This document shows positions 36,677 to 43,552 of a stretch of DNA of 64,000 bases, in pieces; within the stretch, counting starts at the first letter, position 1; the number at the start of each line of letters is the position of its first letter. Where the stretch lies: NCBI RefSeq assembly GCF_018138715.1, contig NZ_JAGSHX010000006.1:930001-994000 (forward strand). Direction: 5' to 3'. The translations under genes and the position numbers were made by a program. The stretch is from Streptomyces asiaticus (lineage in GTDB: Bacteria; Actinomycetota; Actinomycetes; Streptomycetales; Streptomycetaceae). Under the pieces are notes generated by a model that was not told where the DNA came from, made no database searches, and worked only from the letters and a program-made list of their open reading frames with translations.

Positions 36677-39600
36677 TCAGGGATGCGGATAGATGTCGAG
36701 GTCGACGCTCTCGGGGAGCGAGTCCGCGCCGCGGATCTCGCCCGGGTAGACCAGCCGCACCCGGCGCAGCCGCCGCAGCCCGGCGAGGGAGGCGAGATCG
36801 AGCTCCGCCACCTGCGACAGATGGATCTCCTCAAGCCCCGGAAGCCGCCGGGCGATCCGCCGCAGCGGAACCGCGACACCGGCCCTGGCCCACACATCCA
36901 GGTGGGTGACCTGGGGTATCTCGGTGCGGGGCGCGAACAGCAGCATGCTCAGCTGCTGCGGGGAGAGCGTCAGCTTGCGCAGCTGGGGCAACTCGGCGAT
37001 GAGGGAGCCCCATTCGTCCGGCGCCAGCCGCTCGCTGGCGTCCTGGAGTCGCAGCTCCGCCAGCTCCCGGCACTCGACGATCCCCGCGAGCTGTGCCGCC
37101 GACGACGGCAGTGAGAGCAGCCGCAGCTCGGCGGGGCGGGGCAGGTCGGACAGGCCGCGCCAGGGCACCTCGGGCCCGATGAGGAGCCCTTCGAGGCGGG
37201 GGCAGTCCGCCAGCTTCAGCAGCGGCTCGAACTGCGGCAGGTCCCGCAGCTCCAGCCGCCGCAGCCGGGGCAGCCGGGTCAGCGGCGCGGGGTCCTTCAC
37301 GTTCCGGCAGCCCTGGAGGGCGAGGGTCTCAAGACCGGGGTAGGCGGAGAGCAGGTCGAGGTCCTCCAGCTGGAGGGTGTTGCGCAGGCGCAGCTCGCGC
37401 AGCTGCCGCGGGTCGAGCGCGGCGCGGATCGCCTCGGGGGCGAAGTCGCCGTGCAGGCCGACGCGTTGATAGCCGGACATGGTGCGCAGGGCCTCCAGCT
37501 CGGCGTGGGAGCGCACCGTGACGATCTCCTCGGGCGCGGTGTCGAGCAGCGGCCGTACGATCTCCTCGGCGTACACCTCGGTGTCGAACCGGTCCCAGTG
37601 GGCGAGGAGTTGAGCGCGCACCGCGGGCTGGCCGGTGCCCAGGAACTCCCGGAGCCTGGGGATGGCGGCGTCCCCGCCGATCTGGCAGATCGCGTGGACC
37701 GTGGCCAGCTCCTCGTCGCCCTCCAGGTCCTTGGCGTCGGGCAGCAGGCCCAGCAGCAGCGGGCCGGTCTGCGCGAGTGACCTGGCCTCCCGCAGACTGC
37801 GCGGCGGAAGCAGCCGCGCCGCCCGGTCCTCGATGGCCTCGCGGACCGTGGGCTCCAGGCGGGTGGCCTGTTCGAGGGAGGCGAGCGCGAGGAGCCGTAA
37901 CCGCGCCTGGATCGTCGCGTCCTGCTCCCGGTCGCCCCGCTCCCGCAAACGGGTCAGCAGGTCGGCACGCTCTTGGTGTCGAGCCTGTGCGACGGCCATC
38001 TGCACCACGTCCTCCCACTGGTCCAGGTGTGCGTTGTTCACCAGCATGCCCATATCGCGCTCCTCCAGCACGGCCCTGGCGCCCAGGAAGTCCTGGAAGG
38101 TGCGGTGAATGAAGTTGACCGCGCCCGGGGCGGGCTCGCGCAGCAGACCGGAGCGCTCCAGCAGGTGCTGAAGGGTCTCCTCCGCCGTTCCCACTTCCGC
38201 GAGGCGGGGCACGGACGGCTGAAGCCGCCGCACCACGTTCACCGCGTCCGGGCGGTCCAGCTGGGTCCGCTCGTTGCGGATCAGCCAGTACGCGAGCCTC
38301 TGGAGCGGCTCGGTGGCCGACTTCTGGTCCAGAACGGGCTTACGGCTGCGCCCGTAGACCTCGCGCTCCAGGTCGCGCCGCTCCAGGAGCATGGACAGCG
38401 CCGCCTCGTACAGGGAGGCGCGGCCCTGGGGCAGGAAGCCGCGCCGCTCCCGGTGCAGGGCGCAGATCAGGCCGCACATCAGCGGGTTGGTCGCCAGGCG
38501 GCTCAGCTCGGGGCTGCTGCGCAGGGACTGTGTGAGCGAGTCGCCGAGCTCCTGCGAGGCCCCGGCGGCCGTGTGCCAGCGGCGGATGAACTGCTTCATG
38601 TCGGCGGGCCGCATCGCGGCGAGCGCGAACTCCTGGAAGCCCTCGCGGGCCAGCCAGCCCCGTTCGAGGGCGGCGGGGCGGGAGGTGAGCAGCCACAGAT
38701 TGCCGGGGAAGACGGCGAGCAGCTTCTTCAGCCAGGCCCGTACGCGGGTCCGGTCGTCCTTCGGGATCTCGTCGGCCCCGTCGATCAGGAGTACTCCGCG
38801 CCCGTGCCGCAGCACCCGCGCGGCCCAGCCGTCGGGCTCGGTGCCCACCAGCGGGCAGCCGATCCAGCGCAGGAAGTCGTCGGGCATCGGCAGCTCGGAG
38901 TCCTTGCGCGCCAGGGTGCGCAGCGGCAGCACGAACGGGACCCGCCCGAACAGCTGGGACAGCCCGCCCGGCACCCGCTCCTGCTGCGCCGTGGAGAGCG
39001 CCAGCCACTGGACGAGGGTGGTCTTGCCGGTGCCGGCGACCCCGCGCAGCAGGACCCGCTCCTGGGTGGCGAAGACCGCCTCGGCCGGGCCCGGGGCCCG
39101 CTCGGTCTCGGTGTCCCGGTCGGCGCCGGGCTCGCCGTTCACCACCGGCACCCGGTCGGTGCCATCGCGGTAGGGCCTGGCCTGGAGGCTCAGATACGCG
39201 GTCTCCAGCGGCCAGTCCTGGCCGTCCGGTTCGCGCAGGTCCACGCCGTAGATGGTGAGCCTGCCGTGGCACTCGACGACGTAAGCCGCGTACTCCTCCT
39301 CGAACTGTTCGTCCTGGCGGCTGATGTCGGGCAGCCGCCGCAGGATGGCGTCCAATTTCTCGCTCTGCTCCCGGATCTCGCGGCTCTGCTCGATCTGGGC
39401 TCGGGCCGCGAACCCGGGCCGCCGGCTGAAGAAGCGCATGAGGTGGACGCAGGCCGTCTCCAGGAGCCGGTCGTGGAAGCGGGCCGCGTCGTCGCTGAGG
39501 AGCCTGCGGGTGTCGGGGCCCGCGCGCCGGGACAGCTCGGCGGCCAGCCGCTCCGGGCCGAGCGCGAAGGCGTGCACGTCGTCCATGTCGAGATCGCCGA

Positions 39601-39898
39601 GCGCGTGCAGGGTGCGGGTCAGCGCCTGCCCCACGGAGTCGTGCTCATCGGGGCCGATCGGCGGATCGTGCGGCCCGGCGGCCCGCACGGCGCGGCGGAC
39701 CAGCTCGCGGGCGAGCTTGTGCAGATCGTCCTCGGTGAGGGTGCGGTGCTCCTTGGCGAACGAGAGGAGCCGGCGGATCGGTACGGGCCGTTCGCCGTAC
39801 TCCGCGCCGGGCGCGCTCGCGGGCGGCAGCAGCAGTCGTTTGATCACCGGCACGACCACTGCCGAAGCGATCCGCAGCCCCACCGTGCCGCCGTCCAC
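36677..39898 (-). CDS. NACHT ATPase with C-terminal leucine-rich repeats
   Basis: A 1073-residue STAND protein. An N-terminal helical domain of about 260 residues precedes the NACHT domain, with Walker A GVAGTGKTT (286-294) and Walker B GVLLIDGADEIP (around 368-379). A helical middle region is followed by leucine-rich repeats from about residue 830 to the end (LRELRLRNTLQLEDLDLLSA, LPRLRRLELRDLPQFEPLLK). The GTG at 39898 has GGAGG 7 nt upstream; the longer frame to 39958 adds a polar start. Bacterial NACHT proteins include anti-phage sensors. No effector such as a nuclease is recognised in this one. Confidence 0.88.
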   Translation of the reverse strand: MDGGTVGLRIASAVVVPVIKRLLLPPASAPGAEYGERPVPIRRLLSFAKEHRTLTEDDLHKLARELVRRAVRAAGPHDPPIGPDEHDSVGQALTRTLHALGDLDMDDVHAFALGPERLAAELSRRAGPDTRRLLSDDAARFHDRLLETACVHLMRFFSRRPGFAARAQIEQSREIREQSEKLDAILRRLPDISRQDEQFEEEYAAYVVECHGRLTIYGVDLREPDGQDWPLETAYLSLQARPYRDGTDRVPVVNGEPGADRDTETERAPGPAEAVFATQERVLLRGVAGTGKTTLVQWLALSTAQQERVPGGLSQLFGRVPFVLPLRTLARKDSELPMPDDFLRWIGCPLVGTEPDGWAARVLRHGRGVLLIDGADEIPKDDRTRVRAWLKKLLAVFPGNLWLLTSRPAALERGWLAREGFQEFALAAMRPADMKQFIRRWHTAAGASQELGDSLTQSLRSSPELSRLATNPLMCGLICALHRERRGFLPQGRASLYEAALSMLLERRDLEREVYGRSRKPVLDQKSATEPLQRLAYWLIRNERTQLDRPDAVNVVRRLQPSVPRLAEVGTAEETLQHLLERSGLLREPAPGAVNFIHRTFQDFLGARAVLEERDMGMLVNNAHLDQWEDVVQMAVAQARHQERADLLTRLRERGDREQDATIQARLRLLALASLEQATRLEPTVREAIEDRAARLLPPRSLREARSLAQTGPLLLGLLPDAKDLEGDEELATVHAICQIGGDAAIPRLREFLGTGQPAVRAQLLAHWDRFDTEVYAEEIVRPLLDTAPEEIVTVRSHAELEALRTMSGYQRVGLHGDFAPEAIRAALDPRQLRELRLRNTLQLEDLDLLSAYPGLETLALQGCRNVKDPAPLTRLPRLRRLELRDLPQFEPLLKLADCPRLEGLLIGPEVPWRGLSDLPRPAELRLLSLPSSAAQLAGIVECRELAELRLQDASERLAPDEWGSLIAELPQLRKLTLSPQQLSMLLFAPRTEIPQVTHLDVWARAGVAVPLRRIARRLPGLEEIHLSQVAELDLASLAGLRRLRRVRLVYPGEIRGADSLPESVDLDIYPHP

Positions 39899-39981
39899 AG
39901 CAGCCCCTCCCTCGCGGCGTCGGCGCGCGTCCCCCGCCGAGCCCGTGCAACCGCTCACATCCCGCTCACCATAGCCGCGAA

Positions 39982-39996
39982 GACCCCTCCGGGGTC
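39982..39996. promoter_or_regulatory. Short palindrome between divergent NACHT and TetR genes
   Basis: GACCCC (39982-39987) TCC GGGGTC (39991-39996). It lies in the 157-bp divergent gap and could be an operator for the neighbouring TetR regulator, but it may be chance in such GC-rich DNA. Confidence 0.25.
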
Positions 39997-40055
39997 AGGG
40001 TTCAGGTCAGGGTCGGCGAGGCGCGAAGTGCCGTGGCACCGGTACGGTTTGGCCC

Positions 40056-40784
40056 ATGGATGTTTCCTTAACACGTTCCGCCGACGACAACTCCGGGGCG
40101 TCGGCGGTCATCACGACCACCGCGCGCCGGCTGCTGGTGAAACTGGGCGCCGGAGGGCTGTCCCCGGCCGCCGTCGCGCATGAGAGCGGCCTCTCCGTCA
40201 GCGAGGTGGAGGCCGTCTTCCCGCACCGGGACGATCTGCTGACCGCGCTGCTCATCGACGCCTACAACGACTCCGGCGCCGCGATGGAGGAGGCCGACCG
40301 GGCCGCCCGGGACGCGGGCGCGTCGGCAGGCGCGCGGCTGCTCGCGGTCACGCGGGCGCTGCGCCGGTGGTCCTTCGCCAACCCCGGCGAGTTCACGCTG
40401 GTCTACGGCTCGCCGGTGCCGGACTACCACGCCCCGCAGGAGACCGTCCCGCCCGCCTCGCGCACCCCCGCGGTGCTGGCCGGCATCGTGCGCTCCGCGC
40501 TGGAAGCCGGTGAACTCACCGCGCCCCGGCGGGAGGTGCCGGGGCCGCCGCTGCTGCTGCCGGAGGCGGTGCAGCTGTTCGGCGGGGTGCCCGAGGCCCC
40601 GTTCTCGGACATCATCGAGCGCGGCATCGTGCTGTGGAGCAGCCTGATCGGGCTCCTGGTGTTCCAGGTCTTCAGCCGCACCCATGACAGCGTCCGGGAC
40701 GAGACCGCGTTCTTCGACTACGCCGTCGCCGTCGCGGCCGAAGGCATCGGACTCGTGGTTCCCTTGGGCGAGAACACCGACTGA
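40056..40784 (+). CDS. TetR-family transcriptional regulator
   Basis: A 242-residue regulator. The N-terminal helix-turn-helix is LSPAAVAHESGLSVSEVEAV with FPHRDDLLTALLIDAY (residues 30-70). The C-terminal ligand domain contains LRRWSFANPGEFTLVYGSPV, typical of a TetR C-terminal subgroup. No ribosome site precedes the ATG, so it may be leaderless. It lies 40 bp before a MAB_1171c-type membrane protein gene on the same strand and diverges from the NACHT gene; either could be its target. Confidence 0.85.
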   Translation: MDVSLTRSADDNSGASAVITTTARRLLVKLGAGGLSPAAVAHESGLSVSEVEAVFPHRDDLLTALLIDAYNDSGAAMEEADRAARDAGASAGARLLAVTRALRRWSFANPGEFTLVYGSPVPDYHAPQETVPPASRTPAVLAGIVRSALEAGELTAPRREVPGPPLLLPEAVQLFGGVPEAPFSDIIERGIVLWSSLIGLLVFQVFSRTHDSVRDETAFFDYAVAVAAEGIGLVVPLGENTD

Positions 40785-40824
40785 ACCGTTCGCCGCGTCC
40801 GCGGCACCTGTGGGGGAAAGGGCC

Positions 40825-41979
40825 GTGAACACCATCAAGACTCTCTGCTTCGTCATCGCGGCGCTGTCGTCGTACGCCGCCCTCGTCTACCGGCTGTTCC
40901 AGGTCAGACGCGGCTGGCGGGACAGCGCCTACCGCACGCTGTTAGTCACCCTGCTGTTGCAGTGCCTCACCTTCACGATGGGTGCCGTCGCCATGGGGAG
41001 CGAGCGCTTCCTGGGCGTCGGCAACCTCGCGATCCTGGTGATGCACCTGTCGGCGGTCGCCTTCTGCGTCAGCGCCCAGATCATCCTGCTGCGCTGGGCG
41101 GCCGACGCCGAGGAGTCGGGGCGCAAGGCCCGGTACTGGCTGATCACGGGAATCACCCTCAACGCGCTCCTTACGGCGCTCTTCCTGATCGCCGACGGCC
41201 CCGGCCGGCCGGCCGAGGACTTCAACACCGGCAGCGGCCAGCCGCTGGTCCTCACCTACCTCCTGGTCTTCATGGTCTCCCAGGCGGTTCCGTGCGTCAC
41301 CATCCTGCGCCAGTGCGGGCCCTACGCCCGTATGGCGAGCAAGACCTCGCTGCGGCAGGCCCTGCGGCTGCTCTCCGTCGCCGCGGTGATCCTCTTCCTG
41401 TACTGCCTGGCCCGGGTGGTCAACGTCCTCACGGCCGCGTGCGGGCTCGACATCGGCGCCTGGACCCTGGCCGCCTCCGTCTTCAGCGCGCTGGGCATCG
41501 TCACCCTCTCGCTCGCCCTGACGATCTCCTCCTGGGGGCCGTCGGCCACCAGGCTGCTGGAGTGGGCGCGCGGCTACCGGTCCTACCGGGCGCTGTATCC
41601 GCTGTGGCGGGATCTGTACGAGTCCTCGCCGGACATCGTCCTGGAGCCGCCCGGGGCCGCGGTCTCCGACCTCAACTACCGGCTGCACCGGAGGGTCATC
41701 GAAATCCGGGACGGATGGCGGGAGTTGCGCCCCTACATCGACCGCACCACGAACGGCGACGGCGGGGCGGGCCCCAGGGGGAGCGAGGAGTCCCGACAGG
41801 CGTTCGCCGAGGCGGCGCAGATCAAGCAGGCTCTGCACGCCAAGCGCACCGGCACGATTCCCGAGGACAACGCGGACACCGGCGACTTCGGGGACCGCGA
41901 CACGGACAACTTCACCGCCGAGGTCGTCTGGCTCACCAAGGTGGCCTCCGCCTACCGGCGGCTCGGCAAGGCGCGCTGA
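40825..41979 (+). CDS. MAB_1171c-type putative transporter membrane protein
   Basis: A 384-residue protein. Seven or so membrane spans fill the first 240 residues (LCFVIAALSSYAALVYRLFQ, LVTLLLQCLTFTMGAVAMG). A cytoplasmic region follows with LYPLWRDLYESSPDIVLEPP and LNYRLHRRVIEIRDGWRELR, the hallmark of this actinobacterial family. Members often sit beside small XRE regulators and IrrE-like proteins, as here (next gene downstream after a terminator). The GTG at 40825 has GGGGGAAAGG before it. The function is unknown; the transporter label is only a family name. Confidence 0.8.
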   Translation: MNTIKTLCFVIAALSSYAALVYRLFQVRRGWRDSAYRTLLVTLLLQCLTFTMGAVAMGSERFLGVGNLAILVMHLSAVAFCVSAQIILLRWAADAEESGRKARYWLITGITLNALLTALFLIADGPGRPAEDFNTGSGQPLVLTYLLVFMVSQAVPCVTILRQCGPYARMASKTSLRQALRLLSVAAVILFLYCLARVVNVLTAACGLDIGAWTLAASVFSALGIVTLSLALTISSWGPSATRLLEWARGYRSYRALYPLWRDLYESSPDIVLEPPGAAVSDLNYRLHRRVIEIRDGWRELRPYIDRTTNGDGGAGPRGSEESRQAFAEAAQIKQALHAKRTGTIPEDNADTGDFGDRDTDNFTAEVVWLTKVASAYRRLGKAR

Positions 41980-42110
41980 GGGCCGGCACGGCGCGCTGAG
42001 GGACCGTAGGCGCGTTCGCGCCGAGGGTGGATCCCGCCCGGTCTGCCCCCGTCAGGCCGAGCGGGACTTCCCCCGTTTCCCCCGTGTCCCCCGTTTTTCC
42101 TTCTTCCGAG
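41980..42110. other. Intergenic spacer with small direct repeats
   Basis: The first part of the 362-bp gap before the XRE gene. It repeats GGCGCGCTGAGGG around the preceding stop codon and holds three CCCCCGT units at about 42070-42093. No gene is seen. Confidence 0.4.
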
Positions 42111-42170
42111 CCGAGTGGGTGGCCCCACTCGGTCCGGCCCGGGTCCGGACCCGGAAGACCGGGCCGGACC
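42111..42170 (+). terminator. Two overlapping hairpins
   Basis: Hairpin one is CCGAGTGGG (42111-42119) with CCCACTCGG (42124-42132). Hairpin two is GGTCCGGCCC (42131-42140) with GGGCCGGACC (42161-42170), whose loop contains the palindrome GGGTCCGGACCC. They share two bases, so they could switch. Most simply they end transcription of the MAB_1171c-type gene. Confidence 0.6.
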
Positions 42171-42277
42171 AGGCCGATAGAGCTGGCAACCAACTCGGCC
42201 ACCCCCGTGAGCGGAGTTAGCTGGCAGCTATCGGCGAGGTCCACGGTGGCGGAGTTGCGTCCGATTGTCAACTGACC

Positions 42278-42303
42278 GCTAATCTGCGAAACTGACGATT
42301 AGC
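42278..42303. promoter_or_regulatory. Inverted repeat before the XRE gene
   Basis: GCTAATC (42278-42284) and GATTAGC (42297-42303), a perfect 7-bp inverted repeat with a 12-bp spacer, 39 bp before the XRE start. It is a plausible autoregulatory operator. Confidence 0.4.
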
Positions 42304-42341
42304 CGGGGGCAAAGCCGAGGAGGTGAGGGAGGGAGATTCGC

Positions 42342-42782
42342 ATGTCCGAGACTGACGACCGGCCCATGCTGGCAGTGCGTCTGGACAACCTCTTCAAGAC
42401 GGTTCGTCCCAAGGGCAAGCACTGGACCAACGCCGAGGTGGCGGAGGAGCTCAAGCGGGCCAACCCCGAACTGAAGGTCGGGGGTGTGTATCTGTCGCAG
42501 CTGCGGACGGGCAAGCGCTCCAATCCGTCACCGGACCTGCTGGCCGCCCTCGCACGCTTCTTCGGCGTGTCGGTGGCCTACTTCTTCGACGACCAGGTCG
42601 CCGAGTCGGTGCTCAGCGAGATCGCCGCCATCGAGGCGCTGCGCCAGGCCGGGGTCCGCGCCGTGGCGATGCGCGCGGCGGGGATGAAGAAGGAGAACCT
42701 CGAGGCCATCACGACCATCATGGATCAGTACCGGCAGCTCCAGGGCCTTCCGCCGGTCGCCGACACCTCGGACTCGGAATGA
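42342..42782 (+). CDS. XRE-family transcriptional regulator
   Basis: A 146-residue DNA-binding protein. The helix-turn-helix region (residues 22-75) has HWTNAEVAEELKRANPELKV and GVYLSQLRTGKRSNPSPDLL, then FFGVSVAYFFDD, as in a group of Streptomyces XRE regulators paired with IrrE-like proteins. GGAGG lies upstream of the ATG. Its stop codon touches a 162-bp mobile element that separates it from its IrrE-like partner. Confidence 0.88.
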   Translation: MSETDDRPMLAVRLDNLFKTVRPKGKHWTNAEVAEELKRANPELKVGGVYLSQLRTGKRSNPSPDLLAALARFFGVSVAYFFDDQVAESVLSEIAAIEALRQAGVRAVAMRAAGMKKENLEAITTIMDQYRQLQGLPPVADTSDSE

Positions 42783-42944
42783 GAGCCTGTGTCATATCCC
42801 CGGCCGGATCAGCGTGCGGCGTCTGGTGCGTGCGATCGCAAGGCGCCGGAGCGCCCTCGTGGCGGAGCCACATGGGCGTTTCGGCAACGCCGCGAGCGTG
42901 CGTGCCAGGCGTCGCACGCCCGGCCGGGGATATGACACAGGCTC
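42783..42944. mobile_element. 162-bp MITE with 25-bp terminal inverted repeats
   Basis: The ends GAGCCTGTGTCATATCCCCG (from 42783) and its reverse complement (ending 42944) form perfect 25-bp inverted repeats. The direct repeat TGA (42780-42782 and 42945-42947) flanks the element like a 3-bp target duplication. The inside has no gene but several small stem-loops (GTGGC-GCCAC, GGCGTT-AACGCC). It is too short for a transposase and would need one in trans, perhaps of the IS5 group by its ends and TNA target. Removing it restores a tight XRE-IrrE gene spacing. Confidence 0.85.
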
Positions 42945-42960
42945 TGAGGGGTGCGGCTGG

Positions 42961-43530
42961 GTGAGGGGCGCAGGCAGGGGACGGTCGGCCGATCACGACC
43001 GCCGCAGTCAGCTCAAGAAGCTCCGGAAGGCCGGTGCGCGGCGGATCGCCGACCTCGACCTCCCGGAGGTGGCCGATGTGGCCGATCTCTGCCGCCATCT
43101 CGGCGAGGTCCGTGGCCGCCCGATCACGCTGGTCCCGATGCCGATGCCGGCGACGCACCCCTGCGGCATGTGGGTCGCCGCCCGCGACGAGGACCTCATC
43201 TTCTATGACGCCAACACGACCAGCGCGCATCAGGAGCACATCATCTTGCACGAGCTGGGCCACATCATCTGCTGCCATCGCGGGGCGGGTTGGCTGGACG
43301 AGGCGAGCGCCCGCCTCCTCTTCCCCAACCTCGACCCCGACCTCGTGCGTGACATGCTCCTGCGCGCGACCTACGACGACGTCCAGGAGCAGGAAGCGGA
43401 GATCATCGCCTATCTGCTCTCCCAACGGGTGGGCGGCACCGAGGAGCGGCATGGTGCGCCCGCGGCGGGAGCCGCCGGGGCAGCCGGGCAGGACGCCATG
43501 CTCAGCCGGATCGAACGCACCCTGATCTGA
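42961..43530 (+). CDS. ImmA/IrrE-like metalloprotein (HExxH)
   Basis: A 189-residue protein. The zinc-metalloprotease motif IILHELGHIICCH (HExxH) lies near residue 100, and acidic residues are found in QEQEAEIIAYLLSQ, as in IrrE-N-terminal-like domains. The N-terminus is basic (RRSQLKKLRKAGARR). GTG 42961 is chosen as start because TGAGGGG lies about 10 nt upstream. The XRE gene just before it encodes the likely partner. In such pairs the metalloprotein often cleaves or controls the regulator; here this is only inference. Confidence 0.8.
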   Translation: MRGAGRGRSADHDRRSQLKKLRKAGARRIADLDLPEVADVADLCRHLGEVRGRPITLVPMPMPATHPCGMWVAARDEDLIFYDANTTSAHQEHIILHELGHIICCHRGAGWLDEASARLLFPNLDPDLVRDMLLRATYDDVQEQEAEIIAYLLSQRVGGTEERHGAPAAGAAGAAGQDAMLSRIERTLI

Positions 43531-43552
43531 GGTTGATCCGACGGTGCCTCAC

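Noticed and set aside
42061..42100. Three CCCCCGT-like units as a possible CRISPR or iteron array
   Set aside because: The units are only 7-9 bp, vary, and have no spacers or replication gene beside them; simple sequence drift is enough.
42814..42960. Upstream extension of the IrrE-like gene to 42814
   Set aside because: These codons lie inside the MITE, are Arg-rich, and removing the element makes GTG 42961 the natural start.
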